NCBI RefSeq assembly: GCF_016125515.1
Contig: NZ_WGLO01000012.1
Coordinates: forward strand, 1-64,000
Reading direction: 5' to 3'
DNA: 64,000 bases
Origin: Hyphomonas sp.
GTDB taxonomy: Bacteria; Pseudomonadota; Alphaproteobacteria; Caulobacterales; Hyphomonadaceae
Shown: positions 29,992 through 39,475 of the stretch, piece by piece
How positions within the stretch are numbered: position 1 is the first letter of the stretch
How the letters are laid out: each line of letters begins with the position of its first letter
Notes under the pieces: model-generated
The model's input: the letters and a program-made list of their open reading frames with translations, nothing else
What the model was told of the DNA's origin: nothing
The model's database searches: none
Position numbers and translations under genes: made by a program

Positions 29992-30782
29992 CGACCGCTC
30001 TCGACCGCATCCTGGCCTACAAGTCAGACGAAGTCCGCGCGCTCAAGGCGCAGCGTTCGGTGTCAGACCTTCTGGCGGACGCCAAGGCGCAAGCTTCAAC
30101 GCGCGGGTTCTGTGCCGGGCTCGATGCGGTGGCCGCCTCCGGCGAAAACGCTCTGATCTGTGAAATCAAGCGCAAGTCACCCAGCGCAGGCGACATTCTT
30201 CCGGGTGCGGTCGCCAGCGAAATCGCGCGCGATTACGAGAAAGGCGGTGCAGCCTGCCTTTCGGTTTTGACCGACGGGCCCAGTTTCGGTGGTTCGCTGT
30301 CAGACTTCGAAGACATACGAAATTCTGTCCAGCTACCGATGCTGCGCAAGGACTTCATGATTGATCCTTATCAGATCATCGAGTCGCGTGCGCATGGGGC
30401 CGACTGCATCCTGATCATCCTCAGCGCCGTCGATGACGCTTGCGCGCGCGATCTGGGGCAGACCGCAACGGACCTCGGTATGGATGTCCTCGTCGAAACG
30501 CACGACGAACCGGAAATCGAGCGTGCGTTGCGCCTATCCTTCCCGCTTATCGGCGTGAACAATCGCGACCTGAAGCGAATGGTAACCGACCTCGGCACAA
30601 GCGAGCGGCTTTCGCCTCTGGTACCGGGTGACCGGCAGATCGTTTCCGAAAGCGGAATTTCCGATCCTGAGCACATCATCCGGCTGCGCTCATTCGGTCT
30701 TCGCCGGTTCCTGATCGGCGAAAGTCTGATGAAACGTCCGGACCGAACGGCGTTCACGGAGGCTCTTCGGACGGCCAATTAG
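29988..30782 (+). CDS. trpC: indole-3-glycerol phosphate synthase
   Basis: 264 residues, a TIM barrel. LICEIKRKSPSAGDI, LSVLTDGPSFGGSL, LRKDFMIDPYQI, IGVNNRDLKRM and VSESGI are the classic motifs, with catalytic Lys and Glu residues present. Not fused to trpF. Last gene of ppiD-trpE-trpG-trpD-trpC. In several alphaproteobacteria moaC and moeA follow here; in this window lexA follows directly. Confidence 0.96.
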   Translation: MTTALDRILAYKSDEVRALKAQRSVSDLLADAKAQASTRGFCAGLDAVAASGENALICEIKRKSPSAGDILPGAVASEIARDYEKGGAACLSVLTDGPSFGGSLSDFEDIRNSVQLPMLRKDFMIDPYQIIESRAHGADCILIILSAVDDACARDLGQTATDLGMDVLVETHDEPEIERALRLSFPLIGVNNRDLKRMVTDLGTSERLSPLVPGDRQIVSESGISDPEHIIRLRSFGLRRFLIGESLMKRPDRTAFTEALRTAN

Positions 30783-30823
30783 GCTGGAATCGGACGGAAA
30801 TGGCTCTCCGGCACCCGCAAACG

Positions 30824-30863
30824 GTTGACCCGAAACGAGAACACACATAGAACACAAGTGAAC
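30824..30863 (+). promoter_or_regulatory. lexA promoter with overlapping SOS box
   Basis: -35 TTGACC (30824-30829), 18-bp spacer, -10 TAGAAC (30848-30853). Over the -10 lies GAAC-N7-GAAC (30839-30853), the alphaproteobacterial LexA box, and a third GAAC follows at 30860-30863 with a 6-bp gap. LexA binding would block RNA polymerase, giving autorepression. Confidence 0.8.
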
Positions 30864-30888
30864 ATAGAATCACTGGGAAGGCCCCGCC

Positions 30889-31569
30889 ATGCTCACAAGT
30901 AAGCAGAAAGAACTGCTTCTCTTCATCAACGACAGGATCCTGGAAACAGGGGTGTCGCCCTCTTTTGATGAAATGAAGGAAGCGCTCGACCTCGCTTCGA
31001 AGTCTGGGATCCACCGCCTGATCACTGCACTTGAGGAGCGCGGCTTCATCCGCCGGCTCGCGAACCGGGCCCGGGCACTCGAAGTGCTGAAACTGCCCGA
31101 CTCCGCTGCGCCGCTTCCGGCAGCACGCCAGAGACGGGATTTCAAGCCAGCCCTGGTCGCAAACCAGGTCACCGAAAGCTACAGACCCGGCATGATCCCG
31201 CTCGTTGGTCGCATTGCTGCGGGCTCACCGATTTCCGCTATCCAGCAGGACAACGGCCACGTGCCGGCGCCGACCGAAGTGTCGGATGGCGACGACTATT
31301 TTGCGCTGGAAGTCCAGGGCGACTCGATGATCCAGGCCGGCATCCTGAATGGTGACATAGTGGTCCTGAAACGCACAAACAGCGCCCAGACCGGCGATAT
31401 TGTTGTGGCGCTTATCGACGGCGAAGAAGCGACGTTGAAGCGTCTGCGGCGCAAAGGAGCCTCTGTGGCGCTTGAGGCAGCTAACCCAGCCTATGAGACC
31501 CGGATTTTCGGACCCGATCGGGTTGAGGTTCAGGGTCGCCTTGTGTCGCTGGTGCGCAAGTACGACTGA
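30889..31569 (+). CDS. lexA: LexA repressor / SOS response autoprotease
   Basis: 226 residues. An N-terminal winged helix ([23 protein letters not shown]), the cleavage site Ala111-Gly112 (RIAAGSP), catalytic Ser146 (QGDSMIQAG) and Lys184 (EATLKRL), spaced as in E. coli LexA. RecA filaments trigger self-cleavage and SOS induction. Its own promoter carries a GAAC-N7-GAAC box. Downstream, instead of an intact comEC, is a decayed remnant. Confidence 0.97.
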   Translation: MLTSKQKELLLFINDRILETGVSPSFDEMKEALDLASKSGIHRLITALEERGFIRRLANRARALEVLKLPDSAAPLPAARQRRDFKPALVANQVTESYRPGMIPLVGRIAAGSPISAIQQDNGHVPAPTEVSDGDDYFALEVQGDSMIQAGILNGDIVVLKRTNSAQTGDIVVALIDGEEATLKRLRRKGASVALEAANPAYETRIFGPDRVEVQGRLVSLVRKYD

Positions 31570-31576
31570 GACGAAC

Positions 31577-32108
31577 CGGCATTGCGGGGCTCGGCGGTGG
31601 GCGTGAAACGGACCAGCAACGGACAAACTTCCCGGGCGCGAGTTCAAATCGTCTGGTATTCGTAATCCGGACGAATTGCGGCCAGGACCCGGTCGCACGG
31701 CCTGCTGTAGAGTGGGCCCGCAAAAGCAGGCGTGCGCCGCGATTGCCAGGCTCGGTCTTCTGGACCCAATCCTCCAGCATGACCGGTCCGGCTTCTAAGG
31801 CGATCACAGGCGCACTGACAAGGCGCATACGAAGACGCGCGGCTGCTAAGCCGAGCGAGATGCCGAACGTGCCCCGAACGAGCGTACTGGCAATGTCGGA
31901 CGTCCAACATCGCAGAGCGCCACCCTCAAAACAAGCAATGCGGCCGAAGCCCCCGCAATCAGCAGGAAATCCGGTTCGTATGACAGCGAACATAGAGCGC
32001 TGCGCCGCCGCAGATTGCGAACGCCGAGGCAAGCGCGCGCCCTTCGATCCCCATGAGAGCATCCAAGACCCTGAGCAACCCGGATCGCGCGCCCCCTCCC
32101 CCTTGCAC
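31577..32108 (-). pseudogene. comEC: decayed comEC (ComEC/Rec2 DNA-uptake channel), N-terminal remnant
   Basis: This is the only gene-free stretch over 300 bp. Reading the minus strand across three frames gives a ComEC N-terminus: ALASAFAICGGAALYV (frame A), SYEPDFLLIAGASAALLVLRV (B), then FGISLGLAAARLR, VIALEAGPVMLEDWVQKTEPG and FVRCWSVSRPPPSPAMP (C), a DUF4131-like domain. Two frameshifts (near 31985 and 31915) join the pieces. Sequence stops at the PAMP stretch beside the lexA stop, so the remaining 500 or more residues (competence and metallo-beta-lactamase domains) are deleted. The lexA-comEC-gltX order is usual in related bacteria. Family similarity is from memory, not a search. Confidence 0.72.
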
Positions 32109-32179
32109 TTGCGGTCACCTTCGTGTTTCTGCACCCCGTCGGCGGCGCTTGCGTTGCCTTTTCGGAGAGTGCCCTGATC

Positions 32180-33667
32180 ATGCGCGTTGTGACGCGGTTC
32201 GCCCCCTCCCCTACGGGGATGCTTCATATTGGAGGGGCACGCACCGCACTTTTCAACTACCTGTTCGCGAAAAGATTCGCGGGGCGGTTCCTGTTGAGAA
32301 TCGAAGACACCGACCGTGAGCGGTCCACGCCCGAAGCGACCGCCGCTATTCTGGATGCGATGAACTGGCTCGGACTGGATGCCGACGAACCGCCGGTGAT
32401 GCAGTCTGCGCAAGTTGATCGTCATGCGGCCGTGGCCTGCGATATGGTTGAGCGCGGAACGGCCTTCCGTTGTTATGTGAGCGCTGAAGAACTGCAGGCC
32501 CGGCGCGACCTGGGCGAAGAAAAGCGTCTCGCCGCGCGCGCTGAGGGACTTGGTGACGCCGAGCGGGCTTCGCTGCTCGAAGAAGCCGGCGCCTTGCTGG
32601 CACCGTTTCGCTCGCCTTGGCGCGATGGTGGCTCGCCGCCTTCGGCCGACGCGCCCTACGTTGTGCGTTTGCGGGCACCCGATGGCGACGACCAGATTGT
32701 CGAGGACGGCGTCCAGGGAACGGTGAAGGTTCACGCCAGCGAAATCGACGACCTCATTCTGCTGCGCACCGATGGTACACCGACCTACATGCTGGCCGTC
32801 GTGGTGGATGACCATGACATGGGCGTCACGCATGTGATCCGCGGCGACGATCACCTGCGCAATACATTCCGTCAGATCCCGATCTATCGGGCGATGGGAT
32901 GGGATGTGCCGGAGTTTGCGCATTTGCCCATGATCCATGGCAATGACGGCGCAAAGCTCTCGAAGCGCCATGGCGCGCTGTCCACAACGGTCTATCGCGA
33001 CCTTGGCTATCTGCCGGAAGGCCTGAAGGCTTATCTTCTGCGCCTTGGCTGGAGCCATGGTGATCAGGAGATCTTTACCGAGGAAGAGGCGATCCAGCTC
33101 TTTGACCTCGGAGGAATCAACAAGGCACCGGCCCGCCTGGATCTCGAAAAGCTCGGCACAGTGAATGCCCACTTCATTCGCTTGGCCGATGATGAGCGGC
33201 TGTTCGGCCTGCTGCAGCCTTTCCTAGAAGCAGATGGCAAGTTGGACGCCGAGACCCAGGAACGAATCCGGCGCGCATTGCCCTTCATGAAGGATCGTGG
33301 TTCGACTCTCGTTGAGCTGGCGGCTGCATTCGGGTTCCTGCGAGCTGCTCGCCCCCTTGAGCTCGCCAAAAACGCTCGAAAAGCCCTGTCCGAAGACGGG
33401 ATTGCCCGTCTGGAGGGATTTTTGCCTGAATTGCGCAAGCTTACAGAGTGGTCCACCGCTAGCATTTCTGAAACGATCGCGACATATTGCGCTGCAACAG
33501 GCCTATCTATGGGGCAGATAGGCCCTCCCTTGCGGGCGGCATTGACGGGCGGTTTACCCGCTCCCGATCTGGCGCCGGTAATGGACTGGCTCGGGCGCGA
33601 CGAAACGCTGGGCCGGATCGGGGATCAGATACAAACACGCGCCGGCTCCGGCGCGACGGGCAATTGA
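32180..33667 (+). CDS. gltX: glutamyl-tRNA synthetase
   Basis: Charges tRNA-Glu (and possibly tRNA-Gln). 495 residues. [15 protein letters not shown] carries the HIGH-type motif at His16, and KLSKR (259-263) is the KMSKS equivalent. [16 protein letters not shown] and [14 protein letters not shown] are typical. ATG at 32180 has GGAGAG upstream and begins the family sequence. Followed after 19 bp by gltA. Confidence 0.96.
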   Translation: MRVVTRFAPSPTGMLHIGGARTALFNYLFAKRFAGRFLLRIEDTDRERSTPEATAAILDAMNWLGLDADEPPVMQSAQVDRHAAVACDMVERGTAFRCYVSAEELQARRDLGEEKRLAARAEGLGDAERASLLEEAGALLAPFRSPWRDGGSPPSADAPYVVRLRAPDGDDQIVEDGVQGTVKVHASEIDDLILLRTDGTPTYMLAVVVDDHDMGVTHVIRGDDHLRNTFRQIPIYRAMGWDVPEFAHLPMIHGNDGAKLSKRHGALSTTVYRDLGYLPEGLKAYLLRLGWSHGDQEIFTEEEAIQLFDLGGINKAPARLDLEKLGTVNAHFIRLADDERLFGLLQPFLEADGKLDAETQERIRRALPFMKDRGSTLVELAAAFGFLRAARPLELAKNARKALSEDGIARLEGFLPELRKLTEWSTASISETIATYCAATGLSMGQIGPPLRAALTGGLPAPDLAPVMDWLGRDETLGRIGDQIQTRAGSGATGN

Positions 33668-33686
33668 ACGAACAGGAAGAGAGCTG

Positions 33687-34991
33687 ATGGAAAACAAGGT
33701 AAAGAACGCGGGAACGGCGAAGCTTGAAGTGGCTGGGAAGTCTGTAGACTTACCAGTTTATTCCGGCACACACGGCCCGAACGTCATCGATATCCGAAAG
33801 CTCTACGCCGAAACGGACCATTTCACGCTCGATCCGGGCTTTACCTCCACCGGCAGCTGCGAAAGCCAGATCACCTTTATCGATGGCGACGAAGGCATTC
33901 TGTTGCACCGCGGATATCCGATCGAGCAACTCGCTGAGAAGTCCAACTACCTCGAGCTCTGCTACCTGCTTCTCAATGGCGAACTGCCGAACCAGGCTCA
34001 GGCCGACACCTTCTCGAAGGAAGTGCGCCAGCACACCCTGCTTCACACCCAGCAGGACAAGTTCTTCGAAGGCTTCCGCCGTGACAGCCACCCGATGGCG
34101 ATGCTGACCGGCGCTGTGGGCGGCATGGCGGCTTTCTACCCCGGTGCCATGGGCAATGAAGACCCCGAAGAGCGCCGCATCAGCTCGATCCGGCTTATCG
34201 CGAAAATGCCGACGATTGCGGCCCGCTGCATGAAGTACAATCTCGGCCAGCGGTTCGTGGATCCGCTGAACAAGCTTTCCTACTCGGAGAACTTCCTCAA
34301 CATGTGTTTCTCGGTCACCGCCGAGGAGTACGAAATCAGCCCGATCCTTTCCCGCGCAATGGACCGGTTCTTCATGCTCCACGCGGACCACGAACAGAAC
34401 GCATCAACATCGACTGTGCGCCTCGTCGCTTCGTCCGGCGCACACCCGTTTGCCGCCATCGCCGCCGGCGTGGCAAGCCTCTGGGGACCGAGCCATGGCG
34501 GCGCCAACGAAGCCGCGCTTCGCCAGCTCCGTGAGATCGGCTCTCTCGATAAGGTGCCCGAGTTCGTCAAGATGGCGAAAGACAAGTCCAGCGGCATCCG
34601 CCTGATGGGCTTCGGACACCGCGTCTACAAGAACTACGATCCACGCGCCAAGGTCATGCAGAAAACCTGCTACGAAGTGCTCGACGCGCTCGACCTGCAC
34701 GACTCGCCGCTGCTGAAGACTGCCATGGAGCTTGAGCGTATCGCGCTTCAGGATGACTACTTCATCGAGAAGAAGCTCTATCCGAACGTCGATTTCTATT
34801 CGGGCATCATTCTCGAAGCGATGGGCTTCCCGACCAAGATGTTCACGGTGCTGTTCGCGGTCGCCCGCACGGTGGGTTGGGTTTCACAGCTCAACGAGAT
34901 GCTTGAGGACCCGACGCAAAAGATCGGTCGTCCGCGCCAGATCTACACCGGCGCCGCGAAGCGCGACTACTCGCCGATCACGAGCCGCTAA
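33687..34991 (+). CDS. gltA: citrate synthase (type I)
   Basis: Condenses oxaloacetate and acetyl-CoA, the entry to the TCA cycle. 434 residues. Catalytic histidines lie in [13 protein letters not shown] and [15 protein letters not shown], with [10 protein letters not shown] between and the catalytic Asp in NVDFYSG. Full length for the hexameric NADH-sensitive type. AGAGAG lies five bases before the ATG. Its 3' end overlaps the convergent lpxB end by 14 bp. Confidence 0.97.
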   Translation: MENKVKNAGTAKLEVAGKSVDLPVYSGTHGPNVIDIRKLYAETDHFTLDPGFTSTGSCESQITFIDGDEGILLHRGYPIEQLAEKSNYLELCYLLLNGELPNQAQADTFSKEVRQHTLLHTQQDKFFEGFRRDSHPMAMLTGAVGGMAAFYPGAMGNEDPEERRISSIRLIAKMPTIAARCMKYNLGQRFVDPLNKLSYSENFLNMCFSVTAEEYEISPILSRAMDRFFMLHADHEQNASTSTVRLVASSGAHPFAAIAAGVASLWGPSHGGANEAALRQLREIGSLDKVPEFVKMAKDKSSGIRLMGFGHRVYKNYDPRAKVMQKTCYEVLDALDLHDSPLLKTAMELERIALQDDYFIEKKLYPNVDFYSGIILEAMGFPTKMFTVLFAVARTVGWVSQLNEMLEDPTQKIGRPRQIYTGAAKRDYSPITSR

Positions 34992-36138
34992 GGCCGCCCA
35001 ATTCTTCGATGATGGCGTCTGCCGCGATTTCTGCGGCGGGCGCTCCGTTGCGGACCAGCGCACGCAAGGCCGCTTGCTGCCGGGCTTTCTGCGCGGCCAA
35101 TTCAGCCGGGTGATTGATCCAGGTCATCGCTTTGTCGGCGATCAGACGAGCGTCCAGACGCGTCTGGACAAACTCCGGCACGATTTCCGTGTCGTCGTTG
35201 AGAATGTTGAGCAAGGTGATGTGCGTCTTCTTGTAAAGCAGGCCGCGCGCTAGCGCCCAGGTGATCCAGCCCGTCTTGTAGCCGACAACCATCGGCGTGC
35301 CCTGCATCGCCACCTCACTCGTAACCGTGCCCGAGCAAGCCAAGGCAAGGGTGGAAGCCGCCATGGCGTCATAGCGCTCGGCCGGATTAGTATTCACGTT
35401 GGACCAGTCGCCAGCGTCAGGAAAACGTGCGCGAAATTCCAGTTGGATGGATGAGGCCGGCTGAACAACAATGCGCACGTCCGGGCGCCGCGACTTGATC
35501 GCCCGGGCCGCTTCCATCAATACGGGCGCCACGCTGGCCACTTCGCTTCTTCGGCTACCCGGGAGCACCAACACAACCGGCGCTGCGTCTCCTATCCCAT
35601 GCGCCGCGCGGAAGCTTGCGCCGTCGCCCTTCTCGCCCCGCGCAAGGGCCGGATTGCCGATCACAGTCACCTTGAGCCCGAAAGGGTCGTAAAACGGCAC
35701 CTCAATGTCATGCATACACAGCAGGTGGTCCACGGTTGCAGCAAGCGTTTTGGCCCGGCCAGGCCGCGTGGCCCAGACCTGCGGCCCGATCAGCTTGATA
35801 AGCCGGATAGAAGGATCACGCGCACGCACGCGCTGGGCAACCCGCAGCATGAAGCCCCATGAGTCCACAAGCACCACGACGCTCGGTTTCTTCGTGCAGA
35901 TGTCATCGGCAGCCACGTCTGCGAGTTCGACGACGTTGCTGTAGGCCCTGATGCCTTCGATAAATCCGAGCACGGACAATGGCGCAATATCGATCGGAGA
36001 CTGTATTCCGAGCGATGCAAGCTCAGCGCCACCAATTCCGTCGAGCGCTGTTCCGGGTGCCTTTTTGAGAACGGCCTCAGCAACCTCCCGGGCCAGAAGG
36101 TCTCCGGATGCTTCGGCGGCTACGAAGTAGATCGACAT
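34978..36138 (-). CDS. lpxB: lipid-A-disaccharide synthase
   Basis: Joins lipid X and UDP-diacylglucosamine into the lipid A disaccharide. 386 residues, GT19 family. [16 protein letters not shown] at the start, [24 protein letters not shown] and LPGSRRSEV are signatures; [22 protein letters not shown] is the nucleotide-sugar region. Peripheral inner-membrane enzyme. Its ATG overlaps the lpxI stop as TGATG. Last gene of the envelope cluster. Confidence 0.95.
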   Translation of the reverse strand: MSIYFVAAEASGDLLAREVAEAVLKKAPGTALDGIGGAELASLGIQSPIDIAPLSVLGFIEGIRAYSNVVELADVAADDICTKKPSVVVLVDSWGFMLRVAQRVRARDPSIRLIKLIGPQVWATRPGRAKTLAATVDHLLCMHDIEVPFYDPFGLKVTVIGNPALARGEKGDGASFRAAHGIGDAAPVVLVLPGSRRSEVASVAPVLMEAARAIKSRRPDVRIVVQPASSIQLEFRARFPDAGDWSNVNTNPAERYDAMAASTLALACSGTVTSEVAMQGTPMVVGYKTGWITWALARGLLYKKTHITLLNILNDDTEIVPEFVQTRLDARLIADKAMTWINHPAELAAQKARQQAALRALVRNGAPAAEIAADAIIEELGGLSGS

Positions 36139-36989
36139 CAGACGGCCGAGCCCAATTCCGGAGCAAATCCGTACAGGAACAGTCCAAGTGACTCGGCTGC
36201 CTCGATCATCGCGGGCCGATTCAACATCAACGCGCCGCCAGCTTCGATCCCGATCCCAGCCAATCCGGCCGCGGCGGCGAGTTCAACCGTCGAAACGCCC
36301 GTCGTCGGAAGATCGATGCGGCGCTCCTGTAACGGCTTCGGCCGCTTGACCAGCACACCGCGCCGGGCGCCTTCGCGCCCCCGGATTGCCTCAGGCAGGT
36401 TGGCGCACCGCCGCAGCATTTCATCGGTGCCTTCCTGGGCTTCGACAGCCAGAACGAGTCCATCGCAAACCACGCAGGCCTGCCCGATATCAAGCGCCCC
36501 GCTGGCCGTTGCAACGCGCGCCGCGATCTCCAGGTCTGCGAGCGAAGCCTCCGACGGTGGAGCGCCGGCAATCAGACCCGCAGGCGCCAAAAGGCTCGCA
36601 TGAGCTTTTTCGCTTCCGATGACCTTGAAGCCATTCTTCTCGAACTCGTTGACCAGCACACGCAGGAGCGCGTCATCGCCCTTGCGGGCTTCGCTAAGCA
36701 CCTTGGGCAGCAGAGCCGCGCCCTTGAAATCAAGCTTGAGATCCGAAAAGTTCGGACGTTTCACGATGCCGGCAAACACAACGTCCCGGCACCCGGCTGC
36801 ACGCAAGCGGGTGATCACGGCGCCAATTTCGCCGAGGCCGACCACACTACCTGGATAGGATGCCAGTCGCGGCTCTTCAAAGCCTTTGAGCCTGAGAACG
36901 TGGATACCCTGTCCGGTTGCTACGGCATTTTCAGCGATGGCTACTGGCAAGTCGCCCAAGCCCGCGATCAAGCCTAAGGGTTCCGGCAT
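36138..36989 (-). CDS. lpxI: UDP-2,3-diacylglucosamine pyrophosphatase LpxI
   Basis: Hydrolyses UDP-2,3-diacylglucosamine to lipid X. 283 residues, the DUF1009 family that replaces LpxH in alphaproteobacteria. LGLIAGLGDLPVAIAENA, AGIVKRPNFSDLKLDFKGAALLPKV and the C-terminal DLPTTGVSTVELAAAAGLAGIGIEAG are typical. Sits between lpxA (4 bp upstream) and lpxB (1-bp overlap), the expected place in the pathway order. Confidence 0.93.
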   Translation of the reverse strand: MPEPLGLIAGLGDLPVAIAENAVATGQGIHVLRLKGFEEPRLASYPGSVVGLGEIGAVITRLRAAGCRDVVFAGIVKRPNFSDLKLDFKGAALLPKVLSEARKGDDALLRVLVNEFEKNGFKVIGSEKAHASLLAPAGLIAGAPPSEASLADLEIAARVATASGALDIGQACVVCDGLVLAVEAQEGTDEMLRRCANLPEAIRGREGARRGVLVKRPKPLQERRIDLPTTGVSTVELAAAAGLAGIGIEAGGALMLNRPAMIEAAESLGLFLYGFAPELGSAV

Positions 36990-36993
36990 CGGC

Positions 36994-37785
36994 TCAGCCC
37001 GGCTTGCAGATGGGGCGGTCGCCGCCCTCGCGAATGAAGTTGATCAACTCCATGGCCAGCGGCTTGTCCGCAAACGTCTCTGCCGCAGTGTCGAGCCGTT
37101 GCTTGAACAGGCCGCCACCTTCAAACACCGCTTTGTAAGCCGCGCGGATTTCATGCAGGTCCGCCTTGGTAAATCCGCGCCGCTTCAAGCCGACCGTGTT
37201 TAGCCCGGCCAACTTGGCATGGTTGCCGACCACCGAGCCAAACGGAATGACGTCTTCTACGACGATGGCGCCGCCACCGATGAAAGCGTTGCGGCCAATT
37301 CGGCTGAACTGGTGAACTGCCGACAGACCGCCGAACCAGACGTTGTCGCCGACCTCAATATGACCAGCGAGCGAAACGTTGTTGGCCATCACGATGTTGT
37401 TGCCGAGGCGGCAGTCGTGCGCCACGTGCGCGCCGATCATGATGTAGCAATTTGTGCCCATCACCGTGAGACCGCCGGTTTTGGGAAGTCCGGTGTGTGC
37501 GGTCGCATACTCCCGGAACACGCATCCGTCGCCAACTTCGAGCCGCGACTCCGGATGCTCGGTCATCCCGATCACCTGGGGCAGGCCGCCCAAGGCGGCG
37601 TTGGGATGCAGCACGCAGTTCTTTCCGACGCGCGTGTTACCGATGACGCTGGCGTGCGAGATCAGACGCGTGCCCGCGCCCAGTTCGACATTCGGACCGA
37701 CATGGCAGAACGGGCCAATGCTTACGCCGTCATGAAGTTGAGCGCCGGATTCGACGACTGCAGAAGGATGGACGGTCACTGTCAT
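36994..37785 (-). CDS. lpxA: UDP-N-acetylglucosamine acyltransferase
   Basis: First step of lipid A synthesis. 263 residues, a left-handed beta-helix of hexapeptide repeats. The catalytic His123 lies in IGAHVAHDCRLG (His125 in E. coli). The C-terminal helical region (KADLHEIRAAYKAVFEGG) is normal. In most relatives fabZ precedes lpxA; here only 39 bp separate it from lpxD. Confidence 0.96.
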   Translation of the reverse strand: MTVTVHPSAVVESGAQLHDGVSIGPFCHVGPNVELGAGTRLISHASVIGNTRVGKNCVLHPNAALGGLPQVIGMTEHPESRLEVGDGCVFREYATAHTGLPKTGGLTVMGTNCYIMIGAHVAHDCRLGNNIVMANNVSLAGHIEVGDNVWFGGLSAVHQFSRIGRNAFIGGGAIVVEDVIPFGSVVGNHAKLAGLNTVGLKRRGFTKADLHEIRAAYKAVFEGGGLFKQRLDTAAETFADKPLAMELINFIREGGDRPICKPG

Positions 37786-37824
37786 GGCGCTTCGTTACCA
37801 GTGGATCAGCGGCAGCGCCACTGT

Positions 37825-38841
37825 TCAATCTTTCTTCTTCGGACGGGTCTGCTTGCTGAGCCAGGCCACTTCACGCATCCATTCGCGGATCGGCTTGGCG
37901 GGCGTGCCACCCCATGTTTCGCCGGCTGCGACATCCCGGAAAAGGCCGGACGATCCGGCCAGACTGACGCCCTCACCGACCTTGACGTGATCCGCAATGC
38001 CGACCCGGCCACCCAGCATCGAGCCATCGCCGACCTTGACCGATCCCGATATACCGCCAAAGGCGGCCACAATCACGGACCGGCCGAGCACTACATTGTG
38101 CGCGATCTGGCAGAGATTATCGATCTTCGTACGTTCACCGACGATGGTGTCCGCGAATACGCCGCGATCGATGCAGGTGTTCGCGCCTACCGTCACGTGA
38201 TCCTGCAAGATCACCCGGCCGAAATGCGGGGCATCCTCAAGGCCGACTGGACCGGGGATGACACCGAATCCGGTTTCTCCGATCCGGGCCCCGGCAAGTA
38301 ACGTGACGAAATCCCCGACCAGGGCGCAGTTCAGGCTTGCGCCAGCGCCGATATGGCAATGACGCCCGATCTGAACGCCTGGCCCGATTACAGCGTTGGG
38401 ACCAATGACGGTACCCTCGCCGACGGCAGCCCCTGCCCCGATCACGGCGCCTGGCCCGACAATCGCTTCCGGATGGACCCGCGCGCTTGCGGATATGGCT
38501 TGCGTGTCGGCTGGCCCGAGATACCGCGGCCGCAGCAATGCCCTCGCAATCTGACTGTGCGCGTGTCTCGGTCGCTTTGCGATCAGGCAAGACACGCCGG
38601 CAGGCATCTGTGGACGCACAGCCTCGCGCACGACAGCCATCTGCAAGTGAGGACTCAGTGTGAGTTGCGCGATGCTGTCGCCTTCGACAAAGGCGAGTTC
38701 ACCTGCGCCAGCAGTATCAGCAGATGCGACGCCCGAGATTTCGAGCGAAGCATCGCCTTCAAGTGGTGCAGCGGTGAGTGCCGCAGCCGATTCCAGCGTC
38801 AAAGCCCCCAATGGCGCGTAAAATCGGCTGTCGACTGCCAC
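37825..38841 (-). CDS. lpxD: UDP-3-O-acylglucosamine N-acyltransferase
   Basis: Third step of lipid A synthesis. 338 residues: an N-terminal uridine-binding domain ([20 protein letters not shown]), then hexapeptide beta-helix repeats from about residue 115. The catalytic His248 is in [20 protein letters not shown] is the usual pantetheine-contact motif. Followed directly by lpxA, preceded by ompH. Confidence 0.95.
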   Translation of the reverse strand: MAVDSRFYAPLGALTLESAAALTAAPLEGDASLEISGVASADTAGAGELAFVEGDSIAQLTLSPHLQMAVVREAVRPQMPAGVSCLIAKRPRHAHSQIARALLRPRYLGPADTQAISASARVHPEAIVGPGAVIGAGAAVGEGTVIGPNAVIGPGVQIGRHCHIGAGASLNCALVGDFVTLLAGARIGETGFGVIPGPVGLEDAPHFGRVILQDHVTVGANTCIDRGVFADTIVGERTKIDNLCQIAHNVVLGRSVIVAAFGGISGSVKVGDGSMLGGRVGIADHVKVGEGVSLAGSSGLFRDVAAGETWGGTPAKPIREWMREVAWLSKQTRPKKKD

Positions 38842-38859
38842 CGCTCCAGATCCTGCGAC

Positions 38860-39447
38860 TTACTTCTGCGGAGCCGGTGCGCGTTGACGCACGACGTTGA
38901 TCGCCGCCGTCTTGGAGTCGAGCTTGCTCACAACATCCGCGCTGACATCAACCGAATCCGCAGAAAATACAGCCTGGCTTTTCGACAGCACGACCTGCGC
39001 GCCCTTCGCCTTGATCACGTCGAGCAGGGCCGGCTCCAGAGCCGCGTTGAATTCCGAAAAGGCTTTCTGTTCGGTTGCCGCATATTCCTGGGAGACGGTA
39101 TTGCGCTTCTGGGCAAAGTCGTTGGACTTCTTCTGGAAGTCTTCGATCTGCTTCACCAGCGCAGTGTCGGCGACAACGGCATCCCGCGTCTTGCCTTGCA
39201 GCTTGCCGGCCAGTGCCTGGCGCTCTGTTTCAAGGGAATCGCGCGTCGGCTTCAGCTCGGCGTTGATCTGGTTTTCGATATTCTTCAGTTTGGTGAGCAT
39301 GTCTTTGCCCGCCTTGCTATCGCCAAGGATGCGGCCTTCATCGATGACGACGACCACCGAACCTTGCGCCATTGCCACAGGGGCAGCGACGAAGAACGAT
39401 GCCAACGCCAGCGTGAACGCGGCGAGAATGGATTTCATGAGTTTCAT
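38860..39447 (-). CDS. skp: OmpH/Skp-family periplasmic chaperone
   Basis: 195 residues. Signal peptide with cleavage near VAMAQG, then a long coiled-coil region (about 60-130, with Glu/Lys/Gln-rich heptads) characteristic of Skp tentacles. Carries unfolded outer-membrane proteins to BamA, its upstream neighbour. The start at 39447 has GAGAGGAAAC upstream; a second Met three codons later is also possible. Longer than E. coli Skp by about 35 residues, with a Pro/Gln C-terminus. Confidence 0.9.
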   Translation of the reverse strand: MKLMKSILAAFTLALASFFVAAPVAMAQGSVVVVIDEGRILGDSKAGKDMLTKLKNIENQINAELKPTRDSLETERQALAGKLQGKTRDAVVADTALVKQIEDFQKKSNDFAQKRNTVSQEYAATEQKAFSEFNAALEPALLDVIKAKGAQVVLSKSQAVFSADSVDVSADVVSKLDSKTAAINVVRQRAPAPQK

Positions 39448-39475
39448 TGGAGTTTCCTCTCTGGGGCTATCGAGA

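Noticed and set aside
31481-33172. 563-codon open frame on the minus strand opposite gltX
   Set aside because: Most is antisense to a clear gltX with no protein-like signature. Only the stretch 31577-31917 is meaningful, as part of the comEC relic in one of its three frames.
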